DNA from: Nitrospirota bacterium
Lineage (GTDB): Bacteria > Nitrospirota > 9FT-COMBO-42-15 > HDB-SIOI813
DNA: 18,948 nt
Reading direction: 5' to 3'
NCBI GenBank assembly: GCA_016214375.1
Contig: JACROQ010000022.1
Coordinates: forward strand, 1 to 18,948
Below the pieces are notes generated by a model. That model was given only the letters and a program-made list of their open reading frames with translations, had not been told where the DNA came from and ran no database searches. A program made the position numbers and the translations under genes. Shown here in pieces: positions 14,213-18,948 of the stretch (positions within the stretch are counted from its first letter, which is position 1; the number at the start of each line of letters is the position of its first letter).

Positions 14213-14443
14213 CTACTGGTCCTTGCTTGCCCTGCTGATGATCGTGATGGCCTGTCTGATGCTGGCTACGAAGCCGATCACCAGGAAAAAGACCATGAAC
14301 CAGGGCGAGGTGCCAAACCTCCTGTCAATATAATCCCCTATCAAAAAACCGATTACAGGTCCTGACAGGAGTATCATAGGGATCGTGGTCAGTAAACTTA
14401 GCTGGTGAAGAAAACGGTATTTATTCTCATCCCCGTCCTTCAC
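14213..14443 (-). CDS. atpZ: AtpZ-like small membrane protein
   Basis: 76 residues with two membrane helices: PMILLSGPVIGFLIGDYID at about 21-39 and PWFMVFFLVIGFVASIRQAI at about 47-66, joined by a short RRFGTS turn. A charged N-terminus precedes them. GxxxGxxxD in helix 1 and the position at the head of an atp operon match AtpZ (AtpQ/AtpZ-type accessory protein). Bacillus AtpZ and AtpI have been linked to magnesium uptake and ATP synthase assembly. It is the first gene of the operon, 48 bp behind the ygfZ-like gene, so it may be transcribed from a promoter farther upstream. Confidence 0.82.
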   Translation of the reverse strand: MKDGDENKYRFLHQLSLLTTIPMILLSGPVIGFLIGDYIDRRFGTSPWFMVFFLVIGFVASIRQAITIISRASKDQ

Positions 14444-14491
14444 CCTGCCACCTCACCCTTTTTAAAAATAACCCAATTATCTAACATCTAT

Positions 14492-15730
14492 TCAAACCTT
14501 TGTCAATGTTTTTTTCACGAACGGCAGCCTTGTGACAATAGTCGTGAGCCTTTGGCCGCCTCTGTCAATGAAAACGATCTCACCCGGTTCACTGTGTTCT
14601 ATCCTGATGTAGCCTAGGGCTATCGGTCTGTTCAGGGTCGGCGAAAGACAACCGCTGGTGATCTCACCAATAGGGTGCCCGATATCATGGATAATCTTGT
14701 ATATCCTGTCGCCTTTGACAGGGATTACCTCCTTATCCGATATTGTGAAGCCGGTGAAGGTCCTGTTCACATGTCCCCTGAACTTGATGTGGGAGATCGT
14801 CTCCTGGCCGATGTAACACCCCTTGTCATAACTGATGGCATTATCGAGATTGGCCTCGATCGGGATGGTATCTTCATCCATGTCAACGGAGTAGAGGGGG
14901 GTGCCCGCCTCAATGCGAAGTGTTTCAAGGGCGTCAAGGCCAAAGAGGGTAATTTCACTCGAAAATGCCCCTGCCACTTTGCTGTCATTCTGAGCCCTTC
15001 GACGATGCTCAGGGTAAACTCCGCGAAGAATCTGATTATCCCGGTGCGTCAGACCCTTCGCCTTCGGCTCAGGGTGACATTCTGGATTTTCATGCCCCTT
15101 TGTGAGCCAGTGCCATAAAGTATGCAGATTGTCCCATGGAGCGTATATATCGTATCCTTCTTCGCCTGTATAATTTGTCCTGACAACTTTGCAATTTATA
15201 TCTTTTATGCCGGGATTAAGATGTGCACACTCTGCCATATCGGCAATTTCGATACCAGTTACTCTGCTAAGCAGCTCCCTTGAACGTGGACCCTGGATCG
15301 TAACAAGGCCATACTTCAATGTCACATCCTCTATCGCTACATCCTCCCTGAACAGGTAATGGTTTAAGGTCTGGACAATCTTTTCAGCCAGCCCCGGCTC
15401 TGTGTCAATAAGGAACGATTCTTCATCACAATAGATGCGCATATAGGCAAGCATCCCTCCCTTAACGTCTAAGAGAGTAGAGTATGCCCCGCTGCCTGGT
15501 GTGAGTCTATTGATATTCTGTGAAAGTATCTTTTGGAGAAACAGAGTCCTGTCTCTCCTTGAGATGCGGACCTTTCCCCTGTGGGATGCATCCATAATAC
15601 CGGCGCCCTTTCTGACGGTAAGATGCTCTGAGACAGGGTCACCATAATGCGCCGGCATCTCCCAGCCGGTTCTCTCCACAAACTCTGCACCCAGGGATTT
15701 ATGGACCTCGTGGAGGGGGGTCGTCTTCAT
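14492..15730 (-). CDS. GcvT-family / YgfZ-type folate-binding protein with an inserted repeat
   Basis: 412 residues, about 40 more than usual. Seen: an aminomethyltransferase-like N-terminus (LHEVHKSLGAEFVERTGWEM, EHLTVRKGAGIMDASHRGKV), YGLVTIQGPRS at 140-150, LRIEAGTPLYSVDMDEDTIP at 271-290, and KGCYIGQE at 303-310. KGCYxGQE is the hallmark of YgfZ, which uses folate to help maintain Fe-S enzymes. The start is GcvT-like, so either name is possible; YgfZ (COG0354) is favoured. Residues 213-254 do not belong to the family: they are translated from a dispersed palindromic repeat (14969-15094) and read GVYPEHRRRAQNDS and similar. Without them TKG would join AFSSEITLFGLDALE smoothly. No clear Shine-Dalgarno precedes ATG 15730. 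It lies upstream of the atp operon on the same strand. Confidence 0.87.
   Translation of the reverse strand: MKTTPLHEVHKSLGAEFVERTGWEMPAHYGDPVSEHLTVRKGAGIMDASHRGKVRISRRDRTLFLQKILSQNINRLTPGSGAYSTLLDVKGGMLAYMRIYCDEESFLIDTEPGLAEKIVQTLNHYLFREDVAIEDVTLKYGLVTIQGPRSRELLSRVTGIEIADMAECAHLNPGIKDINCKVVRTNYTGEEGYDIYAPWDNLHTLWHWLTKGHENPECHPEPKAKGLTHRDNQILRGVYPEHRRRAQNDSKVAGAFSSEITLFGLDALETLRIEAGTPLYSVDMDEDTIPIEANLDNAISYDKGCYIGQETISHIKFRGHVNRTFTGFTISDKEVIPVKGDRIYKIIHDIGHPIGEITSGCLSPTLNRPIALGYIRIEHSEPGEIVFIDRGGQRLTTIVTRLPFVKKTLTKV
14965..15099. repeat. Palindromic repeat element, copy B, inside the ygfZ-like gene
   Basis: An internal copy of the dispersed core (GTCATTCTGAGCCCTTCG, CTCCGCGAAGAATCTGAT, GGCTCAGGGTGACATTCT). 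It is flanked by the 8-bp direct repeat ATGCCCCT at 14965-14972 and 15092-15099, a possible target-site duplication. The copies start 127 bp apart, but the net gain in the protein is best explained as 126 bp (42 codons). One base must therefore have changed, or the duplication is coincidental. The reading frame stays open through the element. Confidence 0.85.
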
Positions 15731-15763
15731 ATCGAGGCTATCATAGTATCAAAGGTCTTTTAA

Positions 15764-15787
15764 GGTCAAGGTAAAGGGGACTTGACC
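15764..15787. promoter_or_regulatory. Inverted repeat in the ygfZ/Kelch divergent gap
   Basis: GGTCAAG (15764-15770) and CTTGACC (15781-15787) with a 10-bp spacer, in the 89-bp gap between the two divergent genes. A possible operator for both. No clear -35/-10 pair was found nearby. Confidence 0.35.
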
Positions 15788-15819
15788 CTGGCATCTCTTT
15801 TTGAATACAATGGTCCATC

Positions 15820-16593
15820 ATGTGGACGGCAAAGACATCGTTACATACAGCGCGTTCTCATCCGGCTACTGTCTCTTATAAAGGGAGGATCTATGTCTTT
15901 GGCGGCGGCGGCCCGAGCTTCCTGAGTCTCGATACTGTGGAGGTCTATGACCCCAGGAATGACCATGATCCGGCCAGGGACAGATGGGAAAAGGGGCCTG
16001 ACATGCTCCAGCCCCATGACTATCCCGGAGTGGCCGTATCAGGTAAACACATTTATATCATGGGAGGGCACCATCCGGATGCGACAGAGGGAGGGCCTTC
16101 AAAGGACCCCGGGTTTACCTTCTGCGAGGTGTTGGACGTCAGCAAAGGGGTCTGGGCTGAGATTGCCCCGCTCCCTGTGCCCCGGTTTGCCCTGAAAGGC
16201 GCTGTCCTTGATGGGAGGATCATCGCCACTGGCGGGGTTGCATTTACAGGGAAGGGCCTGACCGAGTACGATCGAATCGACATCTATGACCCTGTCCGGA
16301 ATATATGGATACAGGAGGATGGTCTTTCCCTCCCCTGGCCTGCGGCGGCACATGGGGTCTGCATGCACCAGGGATGCCTGTTTATATTTGGAGGTTACAG
16401 CACAGAGGGGATCCATACCAGGGCCGCCTGCTATGACTCCGGTACAAAGGCGTGGAGGATGCTTTCCCCGATCGACAAGCCGCACGCGGCAATGGGGGTT
16501 GTATCGATCGAAGAGACGATCTATCTCGTAGGGGGCTGGGAAGTGGACGGAAGGACAGTGATGGATACGGTGATCGCCTATCTGCCCGGATAA
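15820..16593 (+). CDS. Kelch-repeat beta-propeller protein
   Basis: 257 residues made almost wholly of Kelch repeats. Seen: five blades with a double glycine (residues 28-29, 82-83, 138-139, 191-192, 238-239). Each is followed by a tyrosine/aspartate strand such as VEVYDP or IDIYDP and a tryptophan about ten residues on (RWEKGP, VWAEIA, IWIQED, AWRMLS). Kelch propellers usually bind proteins or sugars. The substrate is unknown here and no catalytic residues of sialate mutarotase or galactose oxidase are obvious. There is no signal peptide, so it appears cytoplasmic. Shine-Dalgarno evidence for ATG 15820 is weak. The repeat at the start is complete, but five blades are fewer than the usual six or seven, so an upstream part could be lost. 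It is divergent from the ygfZ-like gene. Confidence 0.85.
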   Translation: MWTAKTSLHTARSHPATVSYKGRIYVFGGGGPSFLSLDTVEVYDPRNDHDPARDRWEKGPDMLQPHDYPGVAVSGKHIYIMGGHHPDATEGGPSKDPGFTFCEVLDVSKGVWAEIAPLPVPRFALKGAVLDGRIIATGGVAFTGKGLTEYDRIDIYDPVRNIWIQEDGLSLPWPAAAHGVCMHQGCLFIFGGYSTEGIHTRAACYDSGTKAWRMLSPIDKPHAAMGVVSIEETIYLVGGWEVDGRTVMDTVIAYLPG

Positions 16594-16598
16594 TGTTC

Positions 16599-16757
16599 TA
16601 ACAGGCTGCGGAAAAAGGCCTGCAATGTCACCCTGAACCCTTCGGCTACACTCAGGATAAACTCCGTGAGGGGGCTGATAACTCATTGGTTATCAGATTC
16701 TTCGCTTCGCTCAGAATGACAATCCTGCACAGTGCAGGATTGTTCCGCAGCCTGTTA
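16599..16757. repeat. Palindromic repeat element, copy C
   Basis: A 159-bp element with 15-bp perfect ends (16599-16613 and 16743-16757; TAACAGGCTGCGGAA and its complement), which differ from the ends of copies A and D. The shared core follows: TGTCACCCTGAACCCTTCGG, CTGATAACTCATTGG, TTATCAGATTCTTCGCTTCG and CTCAGAATGACA. A further internal palindrome is AATCCTGCA-CAG-TGCAGGATT. It begins 6 bp after the Kelch stop and lies between convergent genes, so it may also act as a terminator. Confidence 0.88.
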
Positions 16758-16787
16758 AATCTGTAGTTGCATTGTCCCTAGACAGAT

Positions 16788-17729
16788 TTATACGACGAGG
16801 GAGACCGGGGCCTGTGCCTTGTTACCAAGCTTTCCCTGGCAGGTGCCGCGGCGGGCAAACTCCTTTTCTATCGCCGCGAGGACGGCACTTTTGGACACCC
16901 CCCATGCCGGGGCGATAAGATAGTCCCCCTTGAGCTCCCCTGTGACGCGTTGTATGGCCACATGGGATGGGATCCTCTCCAGAAAATCACAGGCCAGCGA
17001 GACGTATTCTTCCATCGTAAGGGTCTTTACCGGAGAGGCCTTGTGGAGTTTTGCAAGTATTGTATTCTCTGCAATATAGAGGTGATGGATCTTAAGCCCG
17101 TCTATAGGGAAACCGACGAGCGCGTCTGCCGTCTGCATCATCATCTCACGGGTTTCGCCTGGAAGGCCCAGGATGACATGCACACAGACCCTCAGCCCCC
17201 TGAGCTTTGTCCGGCCTATTGCGTCTGCAAATTGTTCATAGGTGTGCCCCCTGTTGATCCGGAGGAGCGTCTCGTTGTGGCTGCTCTGGCGGCCGATCTC
17301 CACCCAGAGGTGGGTCTTCTCAGAATAAAGGGTCAGAAGGTCCAGGACATCTTCAGGCAGACAATCAGGCCTGGTCCCGACAGATAAACCGATTACCTCC
17401 GGGAATGAGAGCGCCTCGTCATAGAGATCCTTCAGCAGACTCACCGGGCCGTATGTGTTGGTGTAGGCCTGAAAGTAGACGATGAACCGCTCTGCATTGA
17501 AGTGCTTTTTGTAGAACTCGATCCCTGCCCCGATCTGTTTTGTGACAGATCTCTTTTCTCCCTTGGAATTGGGGCTGAAGCTCCTGTTTTCACAGTAGAT
17601 ACAACCGCCATAGGCAACAAGGCCGTCCCTGTTGGGACAGGTAAACCCGGCATCGAGTGCGATCTTGTACACCTTAAAGGGGAAGGCCTTCTTAAGATAT
17701 TCCCCGTATGAGAAGTAGTATTTACCCAT
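16788..17729 (-). CDS. Radical SAM protein, TIGR01212 / YhcC-like family
   Basis: 313 residues, typical family length. Seen: the Fe4S4 cysteines in FTCPNRDG...GGCIYC (Cys31, Cys43, Cys46; spacing Cx11Cx2C). This differs from the usual Cx3Cx2C and is characteristic of the TIGR01212 (E. coli YhcC, B. subtilis YtqA) group. FIVYFQAYTNTYG at 103-115, IGLSVGTRPDCLPEDVLDLL, LWVEIGRQSSHNETL and VCVHVILGLPGE also match the group. Its fold is related to Elp3. A role in tRNA modification has been proposed for family members, but I would not assign a reaction. The gene starts 6 bp after the stop of the PEBP gene; AGAGG overlaps that stop, so the two form an operon. It converges on the Kelch gene. Confidence 0.92.
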   Translation of the reverse strand: MGKYYFSYGEYLKKAFPFKVYKIALDAGFTCPNRDGLVAYGGCIYCENRSFSPNSKGEKRSVTKQIGAGIEFYKKHFNAERFIVYFQAYTNTYGPVSLLKDLYDEALSFPEVIGLSVGTRPDCLPEDVLDLLTLYSEKTHLWVEIGRQSSHNETLLRINRGHTYEQFADAIGRTKLRGLRVCVHVILGLPGETREMMMQTADALVGFPIDGLKIHHLYIAENTILAKLHKASPVKTLTMEEYVSLACDFLERIPSHVAIQRVTGELKGDYLIAPAWGVSKSAVLAAIEKEFARRGTCQGKLGNKAQAPVSLVV

Positions 17730-17735
17730 GACCTC

Positions 17736-18332
17736 TTATCTGCCATACCTCCCCATGATGACGGCCTTGCCAATGATGTGGCCCTTCATCTTCCCCTCGA
17801 CCTCTTCTTTTGATGTTTTTGGCGATGTCTTTGGCGATGCCTTTGGTCCTAACCCCAGGGTTGGGATGTCGAGGGCATAGAGGGAAAAGAAATAGCGGTG
17901 GGCCGGACCCCTTGGCGGACAGGGGCCTTCATAGCCTGCACGGCGGAAGCTGGTGACCCCCTGTTTGGCGCCTGTCGGCAGGGCAGGGTCCTTAACCACG
18001 CCTTCGGAGAGGCCTTTGGTCTCTCCGGGGAGGTCATACAGGACCCAGTGGTTGAATGTCCCCGCCGGGGCATCAGGATCGTCCATAATCAGGGCAAAAC
18101 TTTTTGTAGCGGCCGGTGCCCCTTCCCATGAAAGCGGGGGAGAGACATCAGTACCGTCACAGGTATACTGCTTTGGAATGGTTCCTCCCTCCTTAAAGGC
18201 CGTGCTGTTTATCGTGAAGGCCATCGTTTCACCCCCCTTCTGTGCTGAGACCTCAGCGCTTGTTGACGAAACAAGGGTGTAAAAAAGTCCTATGGTGAAT
18301 ATTGCGAGTGAAATCGCAGCAGCTTTTCTCAT
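17736..18332 (-). CDS. Exported PEBP-family (YbhB/YbcL, Raf kinase inhibitor-like) protein
   Basis: 198 residues. Seen: a signal peptide (MRKAAAISLAIFTIGLFYTL, cleavage near SSTSA or VSA), then the PEBP core: STAFKEGGTIPKQYTCDG, SPPLSWEGAP, IMDDPDAPAGTFNHWVLYDLP at 82-102, and GYEGPCPPRG-AHRYFFSLYALD at 133-155. These form the anion-binding pocket of the family; the physiological ligand of bacterial members is unclear. Two oddities: a threefold 4-residue repeat (PKAS-PKTS-PKTS, 163-174) replaces the usual short loop before KEEVEGKMKGH, and an internal ATG (residue 37, base 18224) has a far better Shine-Dalgarno than ATG 18332. A second, cytosolic form may be made. It is co-transcribed with the radical SAM gene. 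Confidence 0.9.
   Translation of the reverse strand: MRKAAAISLAIFTIGLFYTLVSSTSAEVSAQKGGETMAFTINSTAFKEGGTIPKQYTCDGTDVSPPLSWEGAPAATKSFALIMDDPDAPAGTFNHWVLYDLPGETKGLSEGVVKDPALPTGAKQGVTSFRRAGYEGPCPPRGPAHRYFFSLYALDIPTLGLGPKASPKTSPKTSKEEVEGKMKGHIIGKAVIMGRYGR
17812..17847. repeat. Three tandem 12-bp units inside the PEBP gene
   Basis: GATGTTTTTGGC (17812-17823), GATGTCTTTGGC (17824-17835) and GATGCCTTTGGT (17836-17847). On the minus strand these encode the PKAS/PKTS/PKTS loop. In-frame slippage could change the loop length. Confidence 0.85.
18224..18237 (-). promoter_or_regulatory. Strong internal ribosome binding site in the PEBP gene
   Basis: On the minus strand GGGGGG (18232-18237) sits 7 nt before an in-frame ATG (18222-18224). 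The annotated first ATG (18332) has no visible Shine-Dalgarno. Translation from here would give a signal-less PEBP starting MAFTINSTAF. Confidence 0.5.
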
Positions 18333-18413
18333 AACAGTGATCTATTATAACCCTACAGAATAAGGTATGCAACATTCAGCAATTCTCGGTGAGATATCAG
18401 GCAAATGCTCATC

Positions 18414-18449
18414 CAGCGTAGGAGAGGGTTTAAACCCTCCCCTACGCTG
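18414..18449. repeat. Hairpin CAGCGTAGG...CCTACGCTG
   Basis: A nearly perfect palindrome: CAGCGTAGG-A-GAGGGTTT mirrored by AAACCCTC-C-CCTACGCTG, with one A/C mismatch and no loop at the centre. There is no T-run. Confidence 0.8.
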
Positions 18450-18474
18450 AAATGGGGTACGTTGTCGTGGATCG

Positions 18475-18506
18475 CGATAGGCGGGGTAAGAAAACCCCGC
18501 CTATCG
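18475..18506. repeat. Hairpin CGATAGGCGGGGT...ACCCCGCCTATCG
   Basis: A perfect 13-bp stem (18475-18487 and 18494-18506) with the 6-nt loop AAGAAA, 25 bp after the previous hairpin. It has the form of a terminator but no T-run follows. Confidence 0.82.
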
Positions 18507-18540
18507 GCATTTATCCTGGATGGTCATAGGCCCTTGTAGC

Positions 18541-18779
18541 TGAGGAATTATGATGAAATCGTAAAAAGTCCTTCACTGTCACCCTGAGGCCTTCGCTTGT
18601 CATTCTGAGGGAGCGAAGCGACCGAAGAATCTTGCTCAGGGTAAACTCCGCGAAGGGTCTGATAACTCATTGTTTTATCAGATTCTTCGCTCCGCTCAGA
18701 CGCCGTCCTGAACGAAGTGAAGGAATGACAAATAGTGCTTCTGGCGACTTTTTACGAGTCCATCAATTATAATTCCTCA
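18541..18779. repeat. Palindromic repeat element, copy D (longest)
   Basis: A 239-bp element. Outer ends TGAGGAATTAT (18541-18551) and its complement (18769-18779) are perfect. Inner ends 18552-18570 and 18746-18764 match copy A's ends with two mismatches, with AATT bulged out at 18765-18768. The core contains the segments of copies A-C plus a second, nested set of GAGCGAAGCGACCGAAGAAT and TCAGGGTAAACTCCGCGAAG. It looks like one element inserted into, or duplicated within, another. Confidence 0.85.
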
Positions 18780-18789
18780 TAAAATCTGA

Positions 18790-18819
18790 TTGACAGAGAG
18801 AGGATATTATTGTTATTTT
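18790..18819 (+). promoter_or_regulatory. Candidate promoter for the ArsS-like gene
   Basis: TTGACA (18790-18795), an 18-bp spacer and TATTTT (18814-18819), starting 11 bp outside the end of repeat D. The same two hexamers occur beside copy A. Confidence 0.4.
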
Positions 18820-18848
18820 AAATTACCGTGCTGAACAGGTTAAAGCAT

Positions 18849-18948
18849 ATGGATTTTCCGGTCCTGCGGCGAGGGCACCTGGAGATCCTGCAGGTCAATA
18901 TTTGTTATCAATGTAATCAGTCCTGTCAACATTGTCACGTCAATGCCG
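18849..18948 (+). CDS. ArsS-like radical SAM protein, N-terminal fragment (cut by window end)
   Basis: The frame runs from ATG 18849 to the last base; 33 residues are visible: MDFPVLRRGHLEILQVNICY, then QCNQSCQHCHVNA. The Cx3Cx2C radical SAM cluster is Cys22, Cys26, Cys29. LQVN followed by CNQxCxHCHVxA is the start typical of the ArsS family (TIGR04167), first described in selenobiotic contexts and linked to arsenosugar biosynthesis. An in-frame GTG at 18828 is an alternative start; an in-frame stop at 18819-18821 limits it. Neither has a strong Shine-Dalgarno. The fragment is short, so other radical SAM subfamilies with a similar start remain possible. No arsenic resistance gene is visible in this window. 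Confidence 0.7.
   Translation, partial: MDFPVLRRGHLEILQVNICYQCNQSCQHCHVNA

Larger units (their letters stand above)
18333..18848. other. 516-bp divergent intergenic region rich in hairpins
   Basis: Between the leftward PEBP gene and the rightward ArsS-like gene. It holds two strong hairpins (18414-18449, 18475-18506), the 239-bp repeat element D (18541-18779) and a promoter-like site (18790-18819). No convincing protein gene or tRNA was found. The first 80 bases probably contain the PEBP promoter, but I could not single one out. Confidence 0.7.

Noticed and set aside
14965..15099. Perfect 8-bp target-site duplication proving transposition
   Set aside because: Kept only as a possibility: the copies are 127 bp apart, which would shift the frame on exact excision, so an additional one-base change is needed.
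16099..16686. Minus-strand reading frame of 195 codons opposite the Kelch gene
   Set aside because: It overlaps the convincing Kelch protein and starts inside repeat copy C; its first residues are the translated repeat.
1..18948. tRNA, rRNA or known riboswitch genes
   Set aside because: No cloverleaf, rRNA-like or recognised riboswitch sequence was seen in the intergenic stretches on either strand.

Overview
The window looks like chromosomal DNA of a Gram-negative-type bacterium with a mixed-GC genome. It carries housekeeping genes, an F-type ATP synthase operon, a GcvT/YgfZ-family gene and the first codons of an ArsS-like radical SAM gene. Strong AGGAGG ribosome binding sites and many dispersed palindromic repeats are reminiscent of Nitrospirota, deltaproteobacterial or Brocadiales-type genomes. 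I cannot fix the phylum from this sequence alone.

Layout. 1-2964 (+): the 3' part of rpsA (ribosomal protein S1), sppA (signal peptide peptidase), an HU/IHF-type nucleoid protein and an orphan GroES. 2985-3043: a 27-bp-stem palindrome that also forms the end of hisS. 3027-5088 (-): hisS, preceded by an exported protein of unknown function. 5253-5386: a palindromic repeat element. 5516-7955 (+): a LOG-family nucleotide hydrolase and a beta-CASP metallo-beta-lactamase RNase, with codon use unlike the surroundings. 8052-14443 (-): the ATP synthase operon in the order atpZ-atpI-atpB-atpE-atpF-atpH-atpA/G-atpD-atpC. 14492-15730 (-): a GcvT/YgfZ-type folate-binding protein with a repeat element inside its reading frame. 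15820-16593 (+): a five-blade Kelch protein. 16599-16757: another repeat element. 16788-18332 (-): a TIGR01212-type radical SAM protein and an exported PEBP-family protein. 18333-18848: a gene-free stretch packed with hairpins and a third long repeat element. 18849-18948 (+): the start of an ArsS-like radical SAM gene.

The most unusual content is in the ATP synthase operon. Genes for Fo and for delta look intact. The distal F1 genes do not: alpha and gamma are joined into one 748-codon frame that lacks the end of alpha and the start of gamma. Beta lacks about 115 residues, including the DELSEED region and part of the nucleotide pocket. Epsilon stops where its helical C-terminal domain would begin. 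Both internal joints keep the reading frame. They are either assembly or strain-mixture artefacts, or real in-frame deletions in a decaying or second-copy ATP synthase. Only the reads can decide.

The second theme is mobile palindromes. One family with a shared core occurs four times (5253-5386, about 14969-15094 inside the ygfZ-like gene, 16599-16757, 18541-18779). A different palindrome supplies the last codons and stop of hisS, and a third motif is present twice upstream of the HU/IHF gene.
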